From JAWKHR01 sp041394725 (GTDB lineage: Bacteria; Acidobacteriota; Vicinamibacteria; Vicinamibacterales; SCN-69-37), in assembly GCA_041394725.1 (NCBI GenBank), contig JAWKHR010000013.1, positions 81,017-145,016 of the forward strand: a stretch of DNA of 64,000 nt, written 5' to 3'. Below are positions 57,514 through 64,000 of the stretch, in pieces; position 1 is the stretch's first letter, and the number at the start of each line of letters is the position of its first letter. A program made the position numbers and the translations under genes. The notes under the pieces are model-generated. The model was given only the letters and a program-made list of their open reading frames with translations, did not search any database and had not been told where the DNA came from.

Positions 57514-59631
57514 ATGACGGCGTCGCTGCACCCGCTGCTCCTGGTCGATGCCGACCAGGCCGAACGCGAGGCGTTCGCGCGCCGGCTCGAGCGCCGCGGC
57601 TACGCGGTCACCGCGCTCGCCGACGGCGCCGCCGCCCTGTCCTACCTCGCCAGCCACCCGGTCTCACTGCTCCTGCTCTCGATGCGCGCCGGCGACGCCG
57701 GCATCCAGACGCTGCAGGCGGTGCGCCAGGCGTGGTCGGCCGCGCAGCTGCCGGTCCTGATGATCGCGGCGCACGACGACACCGAGGACGTCGTCATGGC
57801 GCTGGATCTCGGGGCCAACGACTTCATCACCACGCCCATCGACTTCCCCGTGGTGCTCGCGCGGCTGCGGACGCAGCTCCTGCGCCAGGACGCCGAGGCG
57901 CGCCTGCGCGCCAGCGAGGAGCGGTACGCGCTGGCGGCGATGGGGGCCAACGACGGCCTCTGGGACTGGGACCTGGTCACCGGGACGATGAACTACTCGG
58001 CCCGGTGGCGAGCGATCATCGGGTGCGAGGGCGTCGAGCTCGGCACGGGACCGGACGAGTGGTTCGGGCGCGTGCACAGCGAGGACCTGCCGCGCCTGCA
58101 TCGCGATCTCGACGCGCACCTGAGCGGCCGCACGGCCTGCTTCGAGAACGAGCACCGGATGCGGCACGCGTCGGGCGCGTTCCGCTGGGTGCTCACGCGC
58201 GGGCTCGCGGTGCGGGACAAGAACGATCGGCCGATCCGGATGGCCGGGTCGCAGGCCGACATCACCGAGGGCAAGGTGGTGGACGCGCTGACCGGCCTGC
58301 CGAACCGGATGCTCCTCATCGACCGTCTCGAGCGCGTGCTCCATCACCATCGCATCCACCCCGGCGGCCAGTTCGCGGTGCTGTTCCTCGACCTCGACGG
58401 CTTCAAGCTGGTCAACGACAGCTTCGGGCACCTGATGGGCGACCAGCTCCTGCAGGCGGTCGCGCGGCGGCTGGAAAGCTCGCTGCGGGTCTCGGATCTG
58501 GTCTCGCGTCCAGGCCCCGACCCGGCGTCACCGCCGCCGCTCGAGCACACGCTCGCGCGGCTCGGCGGCGACGAGTTCGTCATCCTCCTGCACGAGGTGC
58601 GCGGCGTCGTGGACGCGACCCGCGTGGCGGAACGCATCCAGCGCGTGCTGACGCGGCCCTTCGACCTCGCGGGCCGCGAGGTGTTCACCACCGGCAGCAT
58701 CGGCATCGCGGTCGGGACGTCGGCCTACGGGAAGCCCGAGGACGTGCTCCGCGACGCCGACACCGCGATGTACCGCGCGAAGGCGCTCGGCAAGGGCCGG
58801 TCGGAGGTGTTCGACGCGACGATGCGCGAGCAGGTGCTCCAGCGCCTCCAGCTCGACACCGCGCTCCGCCTCGCGCTCGAGCGCCACGAGTTCCTGCCGT
58901 ACTACCAGCCGATCGTGAACCTGCAGACCGGTCAGCTCGCCGGCTTCGAGGCGCTGCTGCGCTGGCGCCACGCCGAGCGCGGGATCGTCGCGCCGGGGGA
59001 GTTCGTCTCGGTGATCGAGGAGAACGGCCTGGTCGTGCCGATCGGCCGCCGGTTCTTCGCCGACGTCTGCGACCAGCTGCGGCAGTGGCACGAGCGCACG
59101 GCGCTCGCGCGCGACCTGTCGATCAACGTGAACTTCGCCGGCCAGCAGTTCCTCGAGGCCGGCCTGCTCGACAACCTGCTCGAGATGCTCGACGACGCGG
59201 GGATCCAGCCGGGGCAGCTGGTGGTGGAGATCACCGAGTCGAGCGCGATCGGCAACCTCTCGCGCGCGGTCGAGGTGCTCGGCCGGATCCGCGATGCCGG
59301 CCTGCGCGTGGTGCTCGACGACTTCGGGACCGGGTACTCGTCGCTCTCGTGCCTGCACGAGCTGCCGATCACGGGAATCAAGCTGGACCGATCCTTCATC
59401 GCCCGCGAGACGCGGCACCCGGCGATCCTCAAGGCGATCGTGCTGCTGGCCGAGCAGCTCGAGCTGACGGTGACGGCGGAAGGCGTCGAGACGGCGGTCC
59501 AGTGCGACCAGCTCCGGCAGCTCGGCTGCGACTTCGCCCAGGGCTACCTGTTCTCGCGACCCCTCGAGGCCGGGCCCGCCGGCGACCTGATCGACCACGT
59601 CCCGCACTGGCTGCCGGCCGTCTCGGCCTGA
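57514..59631 (+). CDS. Degenerate receiver-PAS-GGDEF-EAL cyclic-di-GMP protein
   Basis: A 705-residue protein. A receiver-like domain (about 5-125) lacks the key residues: S56 at the phospho-acceptor Asp position, A85 at the Thr/Ser position and T107 at the Lys position. A PAS-like domain follows at about 135-255. The GGDEF domain has an intact GGDEF at 351-355, but the RVSD inhibitory-site motif (325-328) is separated from it by an extra Pro-rich stretch of about 17 residues. The EAL domain keeps EALLRW, DDFGTGYSS, IKLDRSF and AEGVET. Both synthase and phosphodiesterase activities are plausible. An earlier in-frame start is possible but unlikely. Confidence 0.88.
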   Translation: MTASLHPLLLVDADQAEREAFARRLERRGYAVTALADGAAALSYLASHPVSLLLLSMRAGDAGIQTLQAVRQAWSAAQLPVLMIAAHDDTEDVVMALDLGANDFITTPIDFPVVLARLRTQLLRQDAEARLRASEERYALAAMGANDGLWDWDLVTGTMNYSARWRAIIGCEGVELGTGPDEWFGRVHSEDLPRLHRDLDAHLSGRTACFENEHRMRHASGAFRWVLTRGLAVRDKNDRPIRMAGSQADITEGKVVDALTGLPNRMLLIDRLERVLHHHRIHPGGQFAVLFLDLDGFKLVNDSFGHLMGDQLLQAVARRLESSLRVSDLVSRPGPDPASPPPLEHTLARLGGDEFVILLHEVRGVVDATRVAERIQRVLTRPFDLAGREVFTTGSIGIAVGTSAYGKPEDVLRDADTAMYRAKALGKGRSEVFDATMREQVLQRLQLDTALRLALERHEFLPYYQPIVNLQTGQLAGFEALLRWRHAERGIVAPGEFVSVIEENGLVVPIGRRFFADVCDQLRQWHERTALARDLSINVNFAGQQFLEAGLLDNLLEMLDDAGIQPGQLVVEITESSAIGNLSRAVEVLGRIRDAGLRVVLDDFGTGYSSLSCLHELPITGIKLDRSFIARETRHPAILKAIVLLAEQLELTVTAEGVETAVQCDQLRQLGCDFAQGYLFSRPLEAGPAGDLIDHVPHWLPAVSA

Positions 59632-59657
59632 CAGAAGGGCGCCGTCGCCCTTATCAT
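59628..59657 (+). promoter_or_regulatory. Promoter of the [2Fe-2S] protein gene
   Basis: CTGACA (59628-59633, five of six matches to TTGACA), an 18-bp spacer, and TATCAT (59652-59657), ending 9 nt before ATG 59667. The -35 overlaps the stop of the preceding c-di-GMP gene, so the two genes may be expressed separately. Confidence 0.6.
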
Positions 59658-59666
59658 CAGGCCTGC

Positions 59667-60644
59667 ATGGCCGACGACCAGCCCGCCCCGCTCGAGACCC
59701 TCGCCCGGCACCTGGCCCCGCTTTCCGCCGAGGACTGGCGCCGGGCCGTGGAGACGCTGTCGGCGTCGATCCACGAGGTGGACCGGAACGCGACGCGGAT
59801 CTGGTTCTCCTTCTATCCGCTCGAGCTGTGCCAGGCCTTCGAGCAGTCGGACGACCACGTCACGCTCGCCCGCCGCCTGGAGCTGATGGGGCGATGGCGC
59901 CTCGCCGACCAGGTCGACGAATCGCACCGGTTCCTCTTCGCGCACCGGTACTGGCCGCAGGTCAAGTCCGCCATCGAGACGTTCACCGGCACGCCCCCGG
60001 AGCCGCTCGCCGCGCTGGTGACGGCCGTGGCCGATGCCGCCGCGCGGACGGCGCGCGTCGATCGCGAGATGCTGCTCGGCATGACGCTCGTCGGGCTGAT
60101 GACGCTGCGGCAGGCCGGCCCCGAGGCCTTCGCGGCCGCGCCCGGACGGGTGCACCTGACCGACGCCGTCCGCGCGCGGTCACCCCACCAGGTGATGCGC
60201 GCCCGGGCGCGCGACGACTTCCAGGGGCCCCTCGGGTTCCTGCGCGGCATCCGCCGGACGTGGACCGTCACGTTCGACGAATCCGACCCCGAGGCGCGGT
60301 TCACGGTGATCAACGGCCAGGAACTGGCGTCCGGCGCGCAGTCGGACAAGCGCGACTACCACTCGCGCGACCCGCGCTGCACGCCGAACGAGGGACCGAT
60401 CCCGGTGGAGTGCCGCGCCGCGTCGTGCGGCACGTGCTGGGTCGGCGTCCTCGGCGGCGCCGAGAAACTCTCGCCCGTCGTCGCCCGCGACGAGGGCCGG
60501 CGCATGAAGGTGTTCGGCTACCTGGACTCGGAGGAGCCGCGCCCGCTGGTGAGGCTGGCCTGCCAGGCGACGGCCTCGGGCGCCGTGTCCATCGTCATCC
60601 CACCCTGGAACGGAATGGTGGGGAAGATACGGGGAATCAATTGA
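59667..60644 (+). CDS. Protein with C-terminal [2Fe-2S] ferredoxin domain and N-terminal helical domain
   Basis: A 325-residue protein. Residues 1-185 are alpha-helical and unrecognised (IWFSFYPLELCQAFEQSDD; HRYWPQVKSAIETF). The C-terminal part is a plant-type ferredoxin: C249, C254 and C257 (CRAASCGTC) and a fourth Cys in LACQATA near 298. This spacing fits [2Fe-2S] ferredoxin folds. The N-terminal domain may be a partner-binding or heme-like pocket. It is immediately downstream of the GGDEF-EAL gene; I cannot tell if the two are linked. No signal peptide is seen. Confidence 0.72.
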   Translation: MADDQPAPLETLARHLAPLSAEDWRRAVETLSASIHEVDRNATRIWFSFYPLELCQAFEQSDDHVTLARRLELMGRWRLADQVDESHRFLFAHRYWPQVKSAIETFTGTPPEPLAALVTAVADAAARTARVDREMLLGMTLVGLMTLRQAGPEAFAAAPGRVHLTDAVRARSPHQVMRARARDDFQGPLGFLRGIRRTWTVTFDESDPEARFTVINGQELASGAQSDKRDYHSRDPRCTPNEGPIPVECRAASCGTCWVGVLGGAEKLSPVVARDEGRRMKVFGYLDSEEPRPLVRLACQATASGAVSIVIPPWNGMVGKIRGIN

Positions 60645-60892
60645 GGGATTGGCGATCTGAGATTGAGGGATTGATTGAGCGATTTGGGATTGAGGATCGG
60701 GGGATTGAAAGGGAATTGGTGATTGGACCATTGGGGGATTGACGGATTGGGGGACGGCGCCAATCACCAATCACCAATCACCAAACGTCAATCCTCAATC
60801 ACAAATCTCTCAATGATTCTCAGATTGTCCGATTTCCAGATTTCCAAATTTCCCAATCAATCCCTCAATCTCAGATCATCAATCGCCAATGA
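60645..60892. repeat. Long imperfect inverted repeat built of gattg/caatc units
   Basis: The first half (about 60645-60760) is built of GGGATTG-type units, and the second half (about 60764-60892) of CAATC-type units. The outermost ends are near reverse complements (AGATTGAGGGATTGATTG against CAATCAATCCCTCAATCT). Part resembles the block at 22371. The stretch fills the 251-bp gap between two convergent genes and may act in transcript ending or be a mobile spacer. Confidence 0.8.
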
Positions 60893-60895
60893 TCA

Positions 60896-61495
60896 CTATC
60901 CGCCTCCTCTGAGGGCGGCGAGTTCCCGGTCGATGCGATCGCGGATCTCCTTCACCTCGCGTTCGTCGCGGGCGTTCTTGATCGCCTCGAGGCCCTTGGA
61001 GATGACCTTCTGGCCCAGCCAGTTGACCAGCGCGAACTGGAGCATCTCGTAGCCCTTGATGCCGCCCGAACCGTAGAGCTCCTTCGGCGTCACCATGTTC
61101 AGGAATTCCTGGTGCGACATCGGGTTGCCGCCGCGGGTGGGGCCGTTCACGAGGTCGTAGTTCTCGAGGAACCGATCGATCGTCGGCTGCTTGACGGCGA
61201 CGAAGGCATAGAAGCGGAGCTTGCCGTCGGTGAAGACGGCGTTCGGCATCTTCTCGAGGCCCTCGCGGATCCGTTCGAGGCCGGCGTCGGTGGCGATGCC
61301 GCGCAGGACGTCCGGGCCGGGCTGCGGGTCCTGGGTGGTCGCGGCCTGGGGGCTGGAGGTCCCCGGTCCGGCGGCGGCGGACCCGGTCTGGGCGCTCGCA
61401 GCCCACGGCAGGGCCGCGAGCGCGACCGTCAGCCCTGTCGCCACGAGCCGTGTGCCGCATCGCCGGGTCATCTGCGTATTAAGACGCCTCCGCAT
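60896..61495 (-). CDS. Exported hypothetical protein
   Basis: About 199 residues with a signal peptide (MTRRCGTRLVATGLTVALAALPWAASA) and cleavage after ASA. The mature part has a Gln/Pro/Thr-rich stretch, then a helical domain with FYAFVAVKQPTIDRFLENYDLV and a charged C-terminal helix (KNARDEREVKEIRDRIDREL). No known domain is recognised. ATG 61495 is used; ATG 61471 would give a shorter signal peptide with no better ribosome-binding site. It is on the same strand as the gene at 61545, 49 bp further upstream. Confidence 0.65.
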   Translation of the reverse strand: MRRRLNTQMTRRCGTRLVATGLTVALAALPWAASAQTGSAAAGPGTSSPQAATTQDPQPGPDVLRGIATDAGLERIREGLEKMPNAVFTDGKLRFYAFVAVKQPTIDRFLENYDLVNGPTRGGNPMSHQEFLNMVTPKELYGSGGIKGYEMLQFALVNWLGQKVISKGLEAIKNARDEREVKEIRDRIDRELAALRGGG

Positions 61496-61544
61496 CGCCT
61501 CCAGACGTCGAAGCAAGTCGGGTACCACGGCAAATTGCCATGAA

Positions 61545-62042
61545 TCAAGGGGTTGGCAGGATCTCGGGCTCCACGTTGGCCCAGGTGTCCCCATCCAGCG
61601 CGGCCAGTGTCCGGACGTACAGGGTGACGTCGGCCGGCGGGAAGGTCTCCTGGACCGCGGCGATCGCCTTGCGGATGCGGTCGGCGGGCGGGGGATCGAC
61701 CTGCTCGGCCTGGATCAGGCCGTTCTCGTGCGCGATGCCGAGGGCATCCAGGAAGGCGCCCATCAACGGCCGCTGGTCGGCGAAGTGGTAGGAGATCAGC
61801 GCCCGGGTGGCGATGGCGTCCGAGACGTCTCGAATCTGCGCCAGAACCTTCGCCCGGCGTTCGATCGACAGGCCCGCCACGCTCTTCGGGCGGAAGTTCA
61901 TCCGGCGGGCGATGGCCAGCGCGGCCTCGACCTGCTGCATCTGGATGTCGGGTGACTCCTCGTCGCGCCAGAACGCCTCGGCCACGCGCGCGCGGGTCTC
62001 GACGGGCAGGTCCTTCCAGATGGCGGCAGGGCGTTCGGCCAT
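61545..62042 (-). CDS. Hypothetical helical protein
   Basis: The likely start is ATG 62042, giving 165 residues; an earlier ATG at 62078 would overlap the divergent MFS start. The protein is soluble and mostly helical (WKDLPVETRARVAEAFWRDEE; QVEAALAIARRMNFRPKSV; DQRPLMGAFLDALGI). It has no signal peptide and I know no family for it. A TAGAAT hexamer ends 7 nt before the start. Confidence 0.6.
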   Translation of the reverse strand: MAERPAAIWKDLPVETRARVAEAFWRDEESPDIQMQQVEAALAIARRMNFRPKSVAGLSIERRAKVLAQIRDVSDAIATRALISYHFADQRPLMGAFLDALGIAHENGLIQAEQVDPPPADRIRKAIAAVQETFPPADVTLYVRTLAALDGDTWANVEPEILPTP

Positions 62043-62049
62043 GCGGGCG

Positions 62050-62065
62050 ATTCTATCGCTATACT
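62050..62065. promoter_or_regulatory. Divergent -10 hexamers between the hypothetical gene and the MFS transporter
   Basis: On the minus strand, TAGAAT (62055-62050) lies 7 nt before ATG 62042. On the plus strand, TATACT (62060-62065) lies 11 nt before ATG 62077. Only 34 bp separate the two start codons. No -35 was seen for either. Confidence 0.4.
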
Positions 62066-62076
62066 CGATGGTTTCC

Positions 62077-63237
62077 ATGTCCGACCGGTTGTTCACGCCT
62101 CGGTTCTTCGTGATGTGCTCGTTCACGTTCACGGTGTTCCTGTCGCTGTTCCAGCTCCTGCCGACGGCGCCGTACCACGTGATCGATCTCGGCGGGTCCA
62201 CGACCGCGGCCGGGCTGTTTCTCGGCCTGCTGACGTACGCCTCGGCGCTGTCGGCCCCGTTCACGGGCAACCTCGGCGACCGGGTCGGCCAGCGCCGCGT
62301 GCTGCTGACGGTGAGCCTCGTGCTGGCGGGCTTCACCACCGTCTACGCGTTCCTCGGCGACTACCGCTGGATGCTGGCGCTCGTAGCCGTGCACGGCGCG
62401 GTCTGGTCGGCGCTGTTGACCTCGTCGGGCGCCTACATGACGGCCGCCATCCCCCCGTCGCGCCGCGCCGAGGGGCTCGGGTACTGGGGCCTGGCGTCGG
62501 TCACCGCGATCGCCGTGGCACCGCCGTTCGGGTTCTGGGTGTACCAGTTCGGATGGCGCCTGCTCTGCGCGGAGGCGGTGGCGCTGAACCTGGTGATGGC
62601 GGTCATCGCCTGGCGGCTGCCCGACGACCGCCTGCTCGATCGCGAGGCCGGCGAGGCCGCGGGCCGTCCCGCCACGCCGGCGAAGCTCATCGAGACGCGG
62701 GCGCTGGGGCTCTCGATCGCGCTCGGCCTCGTGTCGTTCGCCTACGGCGCGCTCACCAGCTTCTCGGCGATGTTCGCCGACGCCCTGGGCGTCTCGCCGC
62801 GCAGCCTGTTCCTCACCGCCATGGCCGCCGCCATCGTCGTCGCCCGGCTCGGGCTGGGTCGACGGCTCGACGCGATCGGGCACCGCAACGCGCTCCTGCC
62901 GGCCATCGCGACGGCCACGGCCGGGCTCATCCTGCTGGCGACCGCCCGCGGCCTCGTCACGTTCGCGATTTCGGCGGCGGTCTTCGGCGCCGGCTTCGGC
63001 CTGATGTTCCCGGCGTTCGCCGCCTACATGATGAACCACGTCCCGTCCTGGCGCCGGGGCGCGGCCTACGGCGCGATGATCGCCGCCTTCGACACGGGTA
63101 TCGGCACCGGCTCGTCGACGATGGGCTACCTGATCGACCGGATCGGCTTCCGGTCCGCGTTCGCGATCGCGGCCGGGCTGGCGGTGCTGTCGCTGCCCTA
63201 CTTCCTCGTCATGGAGAAGCGTCTCGGCTTCAGGTGA
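62077..63237 (+). CDS. MFS transporter
   Basis: A 386-residue protein with about 12 membrane segments. The A-loop motif is GDRVGQRRVLL (about residue 67-78), and the second half repeats it weakly at about 257-270 (ARLGLGRRLDAIG). The C-terminus (TGIGTGSSTMGYLIDRIGF) resembles sugar/drug efflux MFS proteins. ATG 62077 is used; ATG 62068 is in frame and also possible. It is followed 5 bp later by the amidohydrolase gene, so the two may be cotranscribed. Confidence 0.88.
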   Translation: MSDRLFTPRFFVMCSFTFTVFLSLFQLLPTAPYHVIDLGGSTTAAGLFLGLLTYASALSAPFTGNLGDRVGQRRVLLTVSLVLAGFTTVYAFLGDYRWMLALVAVHGAVWSALLTSSGAYMTAAIPPSRRAEGLGYWGLASVTAIAVAPPFGFWVYQFGWRLLCAEAVALNLVMAVIAWRLPDDRLLDREAGEAAGRPATPAKLIETRALGLSIALGLVSFAYGALTSFSAMFADALGVSPRSLFLTAMAAAIVVARLGLGRRLDAIGHRNALLPAIATATAGLILLATARGLVTFAISAAVFGAGFGLMFPAFAAYMMNHVPSWRRGAAYGAMIAAFDTGIGTGSSTMGYLIDRIGFRSAFAIAAGLAVLSLPYFLVMEKRLGFR

Positions 63238-63242
63238 CCCCG

Positions 63243-64000
63243 ATGCACATTGCCGACTGCCACTGTCACTTCTTCTCCGCCGGCTTCTTCGAGGCGGTGG
63301 GTCGCGAGGCCCGCGTGGCCACCGGCGCCGCGACCGCGGTGCCGGAGCGGCTCGGCTGGGAGGCGCCCGGCACCGACGAGGCGCTCGCCGATCGCTGGGT
63401 GGCCGAGCTCGACCGGCACGGCGTCTCGCGCGCGGTGCTCATCGCCAGCGCGCCGGGCGACGAGGAGTCGGTCGCCCGGGCGGTTCGTCGCCATCCGACG
63501 CGGCTGGTCGGCGCGTTCATGTTCAACCCGGCCGCGCCCGACGCGGAGGCGCGCCTCGCGCAGGCGCTCGGCCCGCTCGGCCTGAAGCTCGTCTGCCTGT
63601 TTCCGGCCATGCACCGCGTGCGCCTGGACGAGCCGGTCGTCTCGAGCGTCTTCGACGCCGCCGGCCGGGCCGGCGCGGCGGTGTTCGTGCACTGCGGCGT
63701 GCTCACCGTCGGCATCCGCCGCAAGCTGGGCCTGCCGAGCCCGTTCGACATGCGGCTCGGGCATCCGCTGGCCGTGGCCGCCGTCGCCGTCCGGCACCCG
63801 TCGGTGCCGGTCATCATTCCCCACTTCGGCGCCGGCTTCTTCCGCGAGGCGCTGATGGCGGCCGATGCGGCGCCGAACATCCTGCTCGACACGTCGAGCT
63901 CGAACGGGTGGATCCGGTATCACCCCGGCCTGACGCTGCCCGACGTCTTCGCCCGGGCGCTCGACGTGCTCGGGCCCGGGCGCCTGCTGTTCGGGACGGA
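63243..64000 (+). CDS. Amidohydrolase family protein (3' end outside window)
   Basis: Starts with ATG 63243 and is open to the last base, so it is cut by the window edge (at least 252 residues). The N-terminal ADCHCHFF gives the HxH metal motif (H7, H9), AVFVHCGV a further His, and IIPHFGAGF the last metal-ligand His; the window ends at LLFGT, just before the expected catalytic Asp. These TIM-barrel hydrolases/decarboxylases (ACMSD-like) act on ring or amide substrates. Substrate unknown. Confidence 0.82.
   Translation, partial: MHIADCHCHFFSAGFFEAVGREARVATGAATAVPERLGWEAPGTDEALADRWVAELDRHGVSRAVLIASAPGDEESVARAVRRHPTRLVGAFMFNPAAPDAEARLAQALGPLGLKLVCLFPAMHRVRLDEPVVSSVFDAAGRAGAAVFVHCGVLTVGIRRKLGLPSPFDMRLGHPLAVAAVAVRHPSVPVIIPHFGAGFFREALMAADAAPNILLDTSSSNGWIRYHPGLTLPDVFARALDVLGPGRLLFGT

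Overview
The window is about 70% GC, packed with genes, and reads like a chromosome segment of an Acidobacteriota, most likely a Vicinamibacteria-type soil bacterium. This is inferred from three tandem MacB/FtsX-type permeases with no ATPase gene (the acidobacterial ADOP arrangement), PadR regulators beside them, a transmembrane protein with a MerR/excisionase-like N-terminus, many secreted peptidases, and palindromic REP-like elements plus gattg-type low-complexity spacers between genes. I found no rRNA, tRNA, CRISPR array, phage module or transposase gene.

Layout. 1-4011 (+): the end of a 2,4-dienoyl-CoA-reductase-like SDR, a YhaM-like OB/HD phosphohydrolase, then a stop/start-overlapping trio of AsnC/Lrp regulator, EamA exporter and HExxH membrane protein. 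4052-9995: a FabZ-like dehydratase divergent from a GAF-GAF-PP2C phosphatase, a PDZ-only exported protein, a membrane GAF sensor and a diacylglycerol-kinase-like enzyme. 10034-22330 is one long minus-strand run: class I aminotransferase, AI-2E-type permease, large membrane protein, PP2C phosphatase, M1 peptidase, an isolated NuoG and DsbD.

22635-32321: a TPR-like protein, the HTH-TM protein, then the most distinctive locus, a seven-gene plus-strand cluster. It encodes a rearranged sarcosine-oxidase-like complex (alpha, gamma, beta, delta) followed by an extra FAD amine oxidase, DoxX and an SDR. 32377-38182: aminotransferase, nitroreductase, DinB, a MetF-like protein, a PLP D-cysteine-desulfhydrase-like enzyme and a beta-CASP nuclease. 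The MetF-like protein and the sarcosine-oxidase cluster could both feed folate C1 metabolism, but that link is inferred.

38241-48157: envelope and hydrolysis genes (M49 and M28 peptidases, HEAT-cyclophilin fusion, Tat-exported S66 peptidase, phosphodiester glycosidase, lipoprotein hydrolase). 48150-57260: two PadR regulators with candidate operators, then three ADOP permeases. 57514-64000: a GGDEF-EAL protein with a degenerate receiver, an unusual [2Fe-2S] protein, two small unknowns, an MFS transporter and the start of an amidohydrolase running off the end.

Two patterns cut across the window. Many genes have a TANNAT-type -10 hexamer ending 6-11 nt before the start codon, suggesting widespread leaderless or near-leaderless transcription, and five divergent pairs appear to share a single AT-rich -10 core. 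Palindromic elements also abut or enter genes: one supplies the in-frame N-terminus, including the basic n-region, of an M28 lipoprotein. All functional calls rest on motifs seen by eye; no database search was run.
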